A stretch of DNA of 55,993 nucleotides, from positions 1 to 55,993 of the forward strand of contig JAAYLC010000229.1 in NCBI GenBank assembly GCA_012522045.1, read 5' to 3'. The DNA comes from Bacteroidota bacterium (lineage in GTDB: Bacteria > Bacteroidota > Bacteroidia > Flavobacteriales > Flavobacteriaceae). The notes beneath the pieces are model-generated. The model was not told the DNA's origin. It worked only from the letters and a program-made list of their open reading frames with translations, and searched no databases. The position numbers and the translations under genes were made by a program. Shown in pieces: positions 34,192 through 42,205 of this stretch. Position 1 is the stretch's first letter. Each line of letters starts with the position of its first letter.

Positions 34192-35334
34192 ATGGATTTC
34201 AGTTTTTCTGAAGAACAATTGATGATACGCGATGCTGCACGCGATTTTGCTCGCAACGAATTGCTTCCCGGAGTTATAGAAAGAGACACCCTTCAACAAT
34301 TTCCTGCCGAACAGGTAAAAAAAATGGGCGAACTCGGTTTCTTAGGAATGATGGTTGATCCCAAATACGGCGGCGGCGGAATGGATACCATTTCATATGT
34401 GTTGGTTATGGAAGAATTGAGTAAGATTGATGCTTCTTGCTCTGTAATTGTATCGGTAAATAATTCCTTGGTATGTTACGGATTGGAAAAATACGGAACC
34501 GAGGAACAAAAACAGAACTATTTAACCAAGTTAGCAACCGGCGAAAAACTCGGTGCTTTTTGTTTAAGCGAACCGGAAGCCGGAAGCGACGCTACATCTC
34601 AAAGAACAACCGCCATTGACAAAGGAGACCACTACATCCTGAACGGAACAAAAAACTGGATTACCAATGGAGGCACTGCGGATTATTATTTAGTCATAGC
34701 ACAAACCGACAAAGAAAAGAAACACCGCGGCATCAATGCATTTATTGTTGAAAAAGGTTGGGAAGGTTTCGAAATCGGGCCGAAAGAAGACAAATTGGGA
34801 ATCCGTGGAAGTGACACCCACTCCCTTATTTTTAACGATGTGAAAGTTCCTAAGGAAAACCGTATCGGGGAAGATGGATTCGGATTTACTTTTGCAATGA
34901 AAACACTTTCAGGAGGACGTATCGGAATTGCAGCGCAAGCTTTGGGAATTGCATCCGGAGCTTATGAACTGGCCAGAGCATATTCCAAAGTTCGAAAAGC
35001 ATTTGGAACTGAAATCTGCAATCATCAAGCAATAGCTTTTAAATTAGCTGACATGCTTACTCAAATTGAGGCTTCTCGCCATTTGGTAATGAAAGCAGCT
35101 TGGGATAAAGATCAAGGAAATAATTACGATCTTAGCGGTGCGATGGCAAAACTTCACGCCAGTCAAACTGCAATGGACGTCACCGTTGAGGCTGTTCAAA
35201 TTCACGGCGGAAACGGCTATGTCAAAGAATATCACGTAGAACGATTGATGCGCGATGCCAAAATAACGCAAATTTATGAAGGAACATCTGAGATTCAGAA
35301 AATTGTAATTTCAAGAGGATTGCTTAAAGAATAA
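34192..35334 (+). CDS. Acyl-CoA dehydrogenase
   Basis: FAD-dependent enzyme of beta-oxidation or branched-chain acid breakdown that makes the trans-2-enoyl-CoA. The 380-residue protein shows FCLSEPEAGSDA (FAD/substrate loop), NGTKNWITNGG, LGIRGSDTHSLIFNDVKVP, GGRIGIAAQALGIA, and the C-terminal QIYEGTSEIQ with catalytic Glu363. Length and catalytic position fit the short-chain (butyryl-CoA type) enzymes, but the chain-length preference is inference. Monocistronic: own promoter box and a terminator. Confidence 0.95.
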   Translation: MDFSFSEEQLMIRDAARDFARNELLPGVIERDTLQQFPAEQVKKMGELGFLGMMVDPKYGGGGMDTISYVLVMEELSKIDASCSVIVSVNNSLVCYGLEKYGTEEQKQNYLTKLATGEKLGAFCLSEPEAGSDATSQRTTAIDKGDHYILNGTKNWITNGGTADYYLVIAQTDKEKKHRGINAFIVEKGWEGFEIGPKEDKLGIRGSDTHSLIFNDVKVPKENRIGEDGFGFTFAMKTLSGGRIGIAAQALGIASGAYELARAYSKVRKAFGTEICNHQAIAFKLADMLTQIEASRHLVMKAAWDKDQGNNYDLSGAMAKLHASQTAMDVTVEAVQIHGGNGYVKEYHVERLMRDAKITQIYEGTSEIQKIVISRGLLKE

Positions 35335-35356
35335 TATATTTAATCCCCCACTTCTT

Positions 35357-35390
35357 AAAAATTCTTCTCTGTATAGGGAAGAATTTTTTT
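35357..35390. terminator. Bidirectional terminator between acyl-CoA dehydrogenase and porin genes
   Basis: An 11-bp stem (AAAAATTCTTC / GAAGAATTTTT, 10-base loop) with T's following on each strand, 22 bases after the dehydrogenase stop and 16 bases before the end of the porin gene. Confidence 0.85.
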
Positions 35391-35405
35391 ATTGAAAATA
35401 GTTCG

Positions 35406-37280
35406 CTACATAAAGAAGTTCCAAACCAGACCAAATCTGATAACAGCGTCTTTGTACGGTTGTCCCGGAGCGGCAAAATATTCGTTTTTACCTCCGAAAA
35501 GCGCGGTGAAATTTTCGTAAATAAAATAAATCCGGGTTTGTTGCACTTTTGCATTAAAAAATAAATCAACCAATGGAAATCCTCCGAGCTTATGATCGTT
35601 TTGAACGTAAAACTCTGCCAAAACAGGATCATAAGCATTCATATTGTAGGCAGGGAAATATTGAAAACCGATTCCGGTTTGCAGAAACAATGCTTTTTTA
35701 AACCAATGATCTTGATAATAAATCGAATTGCGCGTGAGGAACTTCGGAACGTTCAAAATATTTTCTCCTCCCACGATTTGCTGATAAAGCAACCGATGTT
35801 CACTTCCGAATTTTCCAAAATTAAACTCTTTTTGAACCTGAATTTTCAAATAATTAATTCTTTCCGCAGCTTGTGTAGGCGTTGGCGTGCTGTCATTCGG
35901 TTTAATTGAAAAATAAGCATAATCATCAATTCCGGTATAGCTTACAAATGCATTTCCGAATTTTGAAGTTTCCAAATCAAAGCGAAGTTCCTGTGTTTTT
36001 ACATTGCGAAATTCTGTTTTCCAGTTGTAATTTTGATAATCGCTCTGATAAAGCAAAAAGTTAAAATTAGGTGCCGCAGCATGAATCTTGATTTTTCCTC
36101 TTGCTCTAAAATCTTCATTTAAATTATAACCGACCGCTCCTTCGAGATAATTTGCATCAAAATCTCCTGCAATATTAATTCCTGCTTTTCCTTCTACTGA
36201 AAATCCGTGATATTCTTTTTTATAGGCGCCTCCTGCAGAAATTATGGAACCGTCAATCCGATTGGGAATTTTTCCGGCATCCAATAACAAAACAGTATTG
36301 TAACCGTAATTAAAATTGTTGTAATTTATCCACCCTTTGATCTCGCCCAAAAGCGATTCCTTAAAATCAACATAGGCTTTCGCATTAAAATCTGATAACA
36401 CAGTTTTTGTGTAGAGGTCATTCACTTTATATGAATCGCCAAATTCACTGAAGGGAGTATTTTGTCGGTATCTGAATTCTTTATTTTCCAAACTCAACAC
36501 ATTTCCGATAATCAGCGAAGTCCGAGATATGCTGTCTCCTTGATTATATAAATAGTAAAACTGATCCCCGTAAACACGGACGCCTTTTAACTGATTTTCG
36601 GCATCTTCAAACTTCACATCCAGCCGTCCGCGATCGCGAAATTCCGGGTCGTTGTTTACAAACAAATCAATAGAGGAGTCTCTTAGGCCGCCGTTCTCCT
36701 GATTTAAAATACTGTGAGTCGCAAGATGTCCTCTGATATGATATTTTTTATTTTTAGTATGATAGTTCGCAGTAAAAGTAAAATTACCGGTACTTGTTAA
36801 AATATGTTGATATTTTCCCAAAGAACGCACTCCTTTATATGCTAATGAAAAATTAAGTTGCGGCGAAGTATTTACCGTAAAAAAAGCATCCATCTGTTGT
36901 CCTTGTGAATAAGCTGTTTTAAAATACAGTTCGGTCAAGGGCGTAGGGACATTATAATAATTAATTTCCGATGCATCACGATATGCATAATGATGTGACT
37001 GTGCTACAAACTTTGGTTTCATGGGAGTGTCATCAAATGAATAAACCAACGAATTGTAGGTTTGTCCCACATTGGAAAAAGGAAGCAACCCGAAATTATC
37101 CCTGCGCAAATAATTAAATCGATATTTTTTATAAATATTTAAAGTCGTGTCCACAAATGTGGTGTCACGATCTTCAGAAATAATTTTATATGCCGTTATC
37201 GGAGGTTTTTCCTGTTTGTTTTGCGAGAATACATGCGCCCAAGTCAAAAACAACAAAAGTAAAAGAACGGTATTCTTCAT
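35406..37280 (-). CDS. Putative porin (Porin_10 family outer-membrane protein)
   Basis: A 624-residue protein with a signal peptide (to about residue 19, ...HVFSQ) and a long series of amphipathic beta strands ending RFGLVWNFFM. The N-terminal FNYLRRDNFGLLPFSNVGQTYN is typical of the flavobacterial 'putative porin' family (Porin_10). It presumably forms a large outer-membrane barrel; whether it is a channel is not shown. It is divergent from rnhB, with a TACCTTTG promoter box 21 bases before the ATG. Confidence 0.87.
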   Translation of the reverse strand: MKNTVLLLLLFLTWAHVFSQNKQEKPPITAYKIISEDRDTTFVDTTLNIYKKYRFNYLRRDNFGLLPFSNVGQTYNSLVYSFDDTPMKPKFVAQSHHYAYRDASEINYYNVPTPLTELYFKTAYSQGQQMDAFFTVNTSPQLNFSLAYKGVRSLGKYQHILTSTGNFTFTANYHTKNKKYHIRGHLATHSILNQENGGLRDSSIDLFVNNDPEFRDRGRLDVKFEDAENQLKGVRVYGDQFYYLYNQGDSISRTSLIIGNVLSLENKEFRYRQNTPFSEFGDSYKVNDLYTKTVLSDFNAKAYVDFKESLLGEIKGWINYNNFNYGYNTVLLLDAGKIPNRIDGSIISAGGAYKKEYHGFSVEGKAGINIAGDFDANYLEGAVGYNLNEDFRARGKIKIHAAAPNFNFLLYQSDYQNYNWKTEFRNVKTQELRFDLETSKFGNAFVSYTGIDDYAYFSIKPNDSTPTPTQAAERINYLKIQVQKEFNFGKFGSEHRLLYQQIVGGENILNVPKFLTRNSIYYQDHWFKKALFLQTGIGFQYFPAYNMNAYDPVLAEFYVQNDHKLGGFPLVDLFFNAKVQQTRIYFIYENFTALFGGKNEYFAAPGQPYKDAVIRFGLVWNFFM

Positions 37281-37301
37281 TATTTTTCTTTAAATATACA
37301 G

Positions 37302-37309
37302 CAAAGGTA
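37302..37309 (-). promoter_or_regulatory. Predicted promoter of the putative porin gene (-7 box TACCTTTG)
   Basis: TACCTTTG on the minus strand, giving a leader of about 15 bases. No matching TTG. Confidence 0.5.
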
Positions 37310-37406
37310 ATTTTTTTGTTTATGTAATGTGGCTTCTGTTACGCCTTTGCTTTCAAAAAAAAGTAAAAAGCATGGAAAAGACCGGATTTTTTTAGAATTT
37401 TGACAC

Positions 37407-38009
37407 GTGTTGAAATTACAAATACAAGACAAACGAATTGAATGTGGTACGGACGAAGCAGGGCGCGGATGTTTGGCAGGTCCGGTAACTGCTGCTGCCG
37501 TGATTCTTCCCACTGATTTTAAACATCCTTTTTTGACAGACAGCAAGCAACTTTCTGCAAAGCAACGGAATGAACTGCGAAAAATCATTGAACAAGAAGC
37601 CGTTTGCTACCATGTAGAACATGTGATGATGGATGAAATTGACAATCTAAATATCCTGAATGCTTCAATAGAAGCAATGCACAGAGCCATTTCTAAATTA
37701 AATGAGGTTCCTGAATTCATAGCGGTGGATGGAAATCGTTTTAAGCCTTATACTGCCATTCCGCACGAATGTGTTATCAAAGGAGATGCAAAATTTTTAC
37801 ACATTGCCGCAGCTTCAGTTTTGGCAAAAACACATCGGGATGAATTTATGAGCAACCTTCACGACCTTTTTCCGCATTACAATTGGATTAAAAATAAAGG
37901 ATATCCCACGCGCGAACATCGTTTGGCTATTGAAAAATACGGACCGTGTTCTTTTCACAGAAAAAGTTTTCAATTGTATGCCAAACAATTAGCGATGAAT
38001 TTTTCTTAA
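37407..38009 (+). CDS. rnhB: Ribonuclease HII
   Basis: RNase HII cuts at single ribonucleotides in DNA and at RNA-DNA hybrids. The 200-residue protein has ECGTDEAGRGCLAGPV with the catalytic Asp16 and Glu17, TDSKQLSAKQR, AVDGNRF with the third acidic residue, and ASVLAKTHRDEFM with the fourth. Length is normal. The frame begins GTG-TTG at 37407-37412, giving a 'ML...' N-terminus like homologues; either codon could be the start. Together with rnhA the genome has both RNase H types. Confidence 0.95.
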   Translation: MLKLQIQDKRIECGTDEAGRGCLAGPVTAAAVILPTDFKHPFLTDSKQLSAKQRNELRKIIEQEAVCYHVEHVMMDEIDNLNILNASIEAMHRAISKLNEVPEFIAVDGNRFKPYTAIPHECVIKGDAKFLHIAAASVLAKTHRDEFMSNLHDLFPHYNWIKNKGYPTREHRLAIEKYGPCSFHRKSFQLYAKQLAMNFS

Positions 38010-38060
38010 TCACGTTGCTTTCTAATTTTCAAAAGCATTTTATAACAACAAAATACTTTC

Positions 38061-38068
38061 TATTTTTG
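38061..38068 (+). promoter_or_regulatory. Predicted promoter of the 808-residue lipoprotein gene (-7 box TATTTTTG)
   Basis: TATTTTTG ends on the G of an in-frame GTG (38068-38070), so transcription should begin at or near the ATG at 38074. That would make the mRNA leaderless or nearly so. No TTG at -33. Confidence 0.45.
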
Positions 38069-38073
38069 TGCAT

Positions 38074-40500
38074 ATGGCAAGAATATTTTACAGGTATCTG
38101 TGGATATCGTTATTAGTTACGTTTATCGGTTGCAACAAAGACAATAAAAACGTCCGAAATCCTGTAGATTTTGTTCCCCAGGACGTTTCGGCAGTTTTTA
38201 AAATCTCCGATTGGAACGGTTTTTATAGCGATGTGGAAAACAATACATTTTTATCAAATTACAAAAAATCCACTCCACTTTCATATCTTAAAAATTATTC
38301 TCATCTGTTTAAAAACCTACATCCGCAAAGTGAAAGTCTTTTTTGCATCCAAAACACCGGCGATTCACTTTCTGATTTTGTATTTCTTACACGCTTGACG
38401 CCTACAGTCTTTCAATTGGATTCCATCAAAAATAAAACTGTGGAAGCGTTGAAAATCGGGGATCTCGAAATGCAAAGAAACACCATTGAAAACCACACTG
38501 TTTTCTCTTCAGTTATGGACAGTGTTTTTATGGTTTCGTCCTCTCAAAAATTGTTGATGGACATTTTAGAAGAAAAAGTAATTAAGGATGATGTTTTTAA
38601 CAAACTGTACCATATCGACACAAATGATGCTTATCGTGTGTTATTAAATGACAAAAGCACGAAGGATCACCACGCACTTTCTTCATGGACAAGTGTCGGA
38701 ATCAATTTATCTCAAGAATCTTTTTCTCTTCGGGGGATTAGTGTTTCATCGGATAGCATCCCGTTGTTGTTGCAAGTTTTTGACGGTCAGGTTCCACAAG
38801 CAAACAGAGTTGCCGAAATTGCACCGGCAAATGCGCAAAACCTCATCAGCATTACTTTTAATGATTCGGAAAAATTACAAAATAACCTGCACACCTATCG
38901 CAAGGACACTCAAAAACAAAAAATAACCGGAATTTTTGACTCGGCGACAGAAATTGGAAGTATTGAAACACCGGGAGGAACCGCTTATTTTCTAACCAGT
39001 TTAGATCCTTCAGTCACTAATGATGCTTTGGCAAAATATAGTACCTCAGAACAAAGTTATCGGGAAGTTGAAATTAAAAAATTTAGTGAAACCAACTTAT
39101 TTTACAACACTTTCAATCCGTTATTGTCTAAATCGGATGCAGTATATGTTTTTGAAATTGACGATTTTTTTGTATTTGTTCCTACTCTCAAATTAGCCGA
39201 AGAAATTATCGGCGCTTATCAAAATAACAGCACTGTAGTAAATAAAGCCCATTTCACGCAACTTTCAAATAGAATAAATACGGCTTCTACATTGATGAAA
39301 ATTGTTTTAGACGGCTCCTATCCGAAATTTTTTCATGACCTTATGGATTTTAATCCGAATGTTTCTACAAATGAAATTCAGTTAGAAGAGTACCCCATAA
39401 GCATATTGCAATACATTCAAGATCGTGATTTTGCGCACGTCTCTTTTAATACTGAAGAATTTCACGGTACTGCAGCACGCATCTCTCGCGGCATTGTTGA
39501 GAAATACACCCATTCTTTTAAAGCTCCCCTTTTGGAGGTTCATCAAGTTTTTAACAACAACGGACCTCAGGCAATTGTTCAAGATGCGGAAAACACGCTT
39601 TATTTTATCTCGGAAAGCGGAAAAATATTGTGGCAAAAAGAACTTGGAAATCCCATTTTGGGTTCCATTAATTATGTTGATTTGTTTAAAAACAACAACC
39701 AGCAATTGGCTTTTGTCACCAAAAACCGGCTGTATGTTCTTGACAGAAACGGGAAAGATGTACGCGGATTTCCGGTTCAATTTAGGGATGAAGTAACGCA
39801 ACCACTCTCCGTTTTTGATTACGATAACAACCGTAACTATCGTCTTGCTGTGGTGCAGTCGAATAATCTTTTATTGTATGACGGAAACGGAAAATTAGTG
39901 CGCGGATTTAATTTCAAAAAGACTAAAAGCTCAATTGTACAACCGGCATATCACTTCCGATTGGGCAATAAAGATTACATTGTCGTTGCCGAAGAAAACG
40001 GGAGACTCAATATTTTAAATAGAATGGGACAAACACGGATTCCGGTAAATCATACATTCGAATTTTCAGAAATTCCGATTACGACCGAAGACCGGAATTT
40101 TGTAGTAATAACCAAAGATAATATCAAAAAAAGCATCTCAGAAAAGGGAGTAGTTACTTCCGTAAATTTAAATGTCGGCGCCAATTATTGGTTTACCACT
40201 CTGAACAACACCAAAGCTACATTGGATGACAACCTGCTTCGCGTAAACAACAATTTGATCGATTTACCGCTGGGAGTATATAGTCAGCCGGTTTTATTTT
40301 CAGTTTCAAATAAAATTTATACTGCTATTACCGAGTTACAAGAAAAAAGAGTGTACGTTTTTGACCCCAACAATCGTTTGATTGATGGGTTTCCGATCTA
40401 TGGAAGTTCAGTTCCTTTTATAATTTCAAGAGGTCATGCTTCCGAAATGTATATGGCAGTAAAAGGAGAAACCAATGAAATTATTGTTTATGTTTTTTAG
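38074..40500 (+). CDS. Large lipoprotein with C-terminal beta-propeller-like repeats, function unknown
   Basis: From the ATG at 38074 the product is 808 residues with a lipoprotein signal (MARIFYRYLWISLLVTFIGC, lipidated Cys20). Residues about 30-470 are a DUF3352-like region without a recognisable active site. The second half has repeated WD/PQQ-like strands (ILWQKELGNPILG, VLDRNGKDVRGFPVQF, LLYDGNGKLVRGF, VFDPNNRLIDGFPIYG), suggesting a beta-propeller. The repeated D-x-N-G turn is seen three to four times. It lies 64 bases after rnhB and has its own promoter box. I do not recognise a function; a cell-surface or periplasmic scaffold is possible. Confidence 0.75.
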   Translation: MARIFYRYLWISLLVTFIGCNKDNKNVRNPVDFVPQDVSAVFKISDWNGFYSDVENNTFLSNYKKSTPLSYLKNYSHLFKNLHPQSESLFCIQNTGDSLSDFVFLTRLTPTVFQLDSIKNKTVEALKIGDLEMQRNTIENHTVFSSVMDSVFMVSSSQKLLMDILEEKVIKDDVFNKLYHIDTNDAYRVLLNDKSTKDHHALSSWTSVGINLSQESFSLRGISVSSDSIPLLLQVFDGQVPQANRVAEIAPANAQNLISITFNDSEKLQNNLHTYRKDTQKQKITGIFDSATEIGSIETPGGTAYFLTSLDPSVTNDALAKYSTSEQSYREVEIKKFSETNLFYNTFNPLLSKSDAVYVFEIDDFFVFVPTLKLAEEIIGAYQNNSTVVNKAHFTQLSNRINTASTLMKIVLDGSYPKFFHDLMDFNPNVSTNEIQLEEYPISILQYIQDRDFAHVSFNTEEFHGTAARISRGIVEKYTHSFKAPLLEVHQVFNNNGPQAIVQDAENTLYFISESGKILWQKELGNPILGSINYVDLFKNNNQQLAFVTKNRLYVLDRNGKDVRGFPVQFRDEVTQPLSVFDYDNNRNYRLAVVQSNNLLLYDGNGKLVRGFNFKKTKSSIVQPAYHFRLGNKDYIVVAEENGRLNILNRMGQTRIPVNHTFEFSEIPITTEDRNFVVITKDNIKKSISEKGVVTSVNLNVGANYWFTTLNNTKATLDDNLLRVNNNLIDLPLGVYSQPVLFSVSNKIYTAITELQEKRVYVFDPNNRLIDGFPIYGSSVPFIISRGHASEMYMAVKGETNEIIVYVF

Positions 40501-40573
40501 ACCGATTCCACCCTTACACACTGCGTCATCTTTCTTTTTAACTAATTCCTTATCAGGATTTATGCAGAATCCA

Positions 40574-40581
40574 TAGCTTTG
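40574..40581 (+). promoter_or_regulatory. Predicted promoter of the TapB-like gene (-7 box TAGCTTTG)
   Basis: TAGCTTTG matches TAnnTTTG, 48 bases before the ATG at 40630; no -33 TTG. Confidence 0.45.
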
Positions 40582-40629
40582 CGTTTATCAACCTTTTTAT
40601 ATTAAAATTACTAACCTAAAATTTAAATT

Positions 40630-41316
40630 ATGAAAAAAGTATTTATTGCACTTTGTGTCTTATTTACAGGAATCAATCTGACGGCTCAAAATTGTGACAT
40701 TTTTTTTCCGATGAAAATAGGAGCTAAAATGGAATATGAGGTCACGGACAAAAAAAACCGAAATATTTCCTCATTTGAGTATTTAATAAAAGATGTTAAA
40801 CAATCCGGGAGTGAAGCCCAAGCAACAATTCGTGCAACCGTTAAGGAACCTAAAGGTGAAACCTATCAACAAGAGTTTACTGCAATCTGCAAAAACGGCA
40901 AGATGGAAATTGACTACGAATCACTTTTCCACAGCAGCTTAAACGAAACACTACAAGGGATGGATTTTGATTATACTGTTAGCGGAAAAGATATTGAATG
41001 GCCTGCCAATTTGAGCGTCGGACAAACACTTCCTGATTCCGAGATGATTATGACACTTTCCATGGCGGGAATGAATATGGAAACCAGTGTTACCATGACC
41101 AATAGAAAAGTCATAAGCAAAGAAGCATTAACCACTCCGGCAGGATCTTTTGATTGTTATCTTATAACTTATGATACCATTGTCGAAACCATGGGTTCTT
41201 CAATGAAAACATCCTCCAAATTATGGATTAGTCAAGGAATAGGAATGATAAAAGAAGAGTATTACGAAAAAGACAAACTAGAAAACACGACGATATTAAC
41301 TGCGTATTCAAAATAA
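40630..41316 (+). CDS. Secreted TapB-like (DUF3108-type) protein
   Basis: A 228-residue exported protein with signal peptide MKKVFIALCVLFTGINLTAQ, then a beta-rich domain beginning CDIFFPMKIGAKMEYEV. It contains TTPAGSFDCYLITYDT and KLWISQGIGMIKEEYYE, features of the DUF3108/TapB-like beta-sheet family. It has no catalytic motif. Proteins of this type are periplasmic or surface proteins of unknown role. It has its own promoter box, and its terminator lies inside the 3' end of lipB on the other strand. Confidence 0.75.
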   Translation: MKKVFIALCVLFTGINLTAQNCDIFFPMKIGAKMEYEVTDKKNRNISSFEYLIKDVKQSGSEAQATIRATVKEPKGETYQQEFTAICKNGKMEIDYESLFHSSLNETLQGMDFDYTVSGKDIEWPANLSVGQTLPDSEMIMTLSMAGMNMETSVTMTNRKVISKEALTTPAGSFDCYLITYDTIVETMGSSMKTSSKLWISQGIGMIKEEYYEKDKLENTTILTAYSK

Positions 41317-41333
41317 AATATTTTTAAAACAGC

Positions 41334-42068
41334 TTATAGAACCGAGGCGTTTGCTTCGGTTTTTTTATGGGGTATGGCACCAAAAAACTCTGAAAAGTAT
41401 CGGATAAATTTTTCTTGCACCTCTTCCATAAGATATAAATTATCGGTTTTCCTCAATTCTTTAGCAATAGAAGTGACTCCTTTATTCTTAATTCCACAAG
41501 GAATTATGTAATCAAAATATGTAAGGTCAGTCGTTACATTCAGCGCAAAACCGTGCATGGTCACCCAACGCGATGCACGGACTCCCAAGGCACAAATTTT
41601 TCTTGCTGAACTCGTATTTGGAGCAATCCATACACCGGTTTCTCCGGCACTTCGCTCTCCTTTGATTCCATAGTCTGCCAAAATACAGATTACGATTTCT
41701 TCAAGTGTTCTTAAATACTTTCCGATGTCCGTGAAAAAATTTTCTAAATCCAAAATCGGATAACCGACCAACTGCCCGGGACCATGAAACGTAATATCGC
41801 CTCCTCTGTTTATGTTATAACATTCCGCACCTATCATTTTTAATCGCTCTTCAGAAATTAACAGGTGTTCTTTTACGCCGTTTTTTCCAATGGTGTAAAC
41901 GGGAGGATGTTCCACAAGAATTAATGTGTTCGGAGTTTCTTCAATTTTTGTTGTGCGTCGATTGTTACTTTTGATTTCTAAAATTTTAGAAAACAAATCC
42001 TCTTGTATATCCCAGGTGTCTTTATAGTCTTTCAGACCAAAGTTTAGTATGTTTACTTCCTTGTTCAT
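41334..42068 (-). CDS. lipB: Lipoyl(octanoyl) transferase
   Basis: LipB moves octanoate from octanoyl-ACP to lipoate-dependent enzymes (first step of lipoate synthesis), so it draws on the acyl carrier protein made elsewhere in this window. The 244-residue protein has LVEHPPVYTIGKNG, RGGDITFHGPGQLVGYPI, KICALGVRASRWVTMHGFALNV with the catalytic Lys, and IPCGIKNKGVTSI with the catalytic Cys. The longest frame starts at a TTG (42092) which is covered by a TATTTTTG promoter box; the ATG at 42068 gives MNKEVNIL and is preferred. Confidence 0.95.
   Translation of the reverse strand: MNKEVNILNFGLKDYKDTWDIQEDLFSKILEIKSNNRRTTKIEETPNTLILVEHPPVYTIGKNGVKEHLLISEERLKMIGAECYNINRGGDITFHGPGQLVGYPILDLENFFTDIGKYLRTLEEIVICILADYGIKGERSAGETGVWIAPNTSSARKICALGVRASRWVTMHGFALNVTTDLTYFDYIIPCGIKNKGVTSIAKELRKTDNLYLMEEVQEKFIRYFSEFFGAIPHKKTEANASVL
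41340..41367 (+). terminator. Terminator of the TapB-like gene, lying inside lipB
   Basis: AACCGAGGC / GCTTCGGTT (loop GTTT, one G-U pair) followed by a run of six T's on the plus strand. The stem encodes part of the C-terminal residues of LipB on the minus strand. Confidence 0.8.
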
Positions 42069-42089
42069 AAGCTCGTTTTTCGGACATTT

Positions 42090-42097
42090 CAAAAATA
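42090..42097 (-). promoter_or_regulatory. Predicted promoter of lipB (-7 box TATTTTTG)
   Basis: TATTTTTG on the minus strand overlaps the TTG at 42092, so a transcript made here begins after it and points to the ATG at 42068. Confidence 0.55.
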
Positions 42098-42205
42098 GCC
42101 ATCTGTTCTTTATAATTTAAGAAAACATAATTTTTTTTAAATTATGCGTTTTGAATTGTAACAAATACGTATTTTTACTTACCTACAAACTTAACTTAAA
42201 ATAAC

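Noticed and set aside
39382-39801. 139-residue open frame antisense to the large lipoprotein gene
   Set aside because: It is a shadow frame with no signal, domain or promoter of its own.
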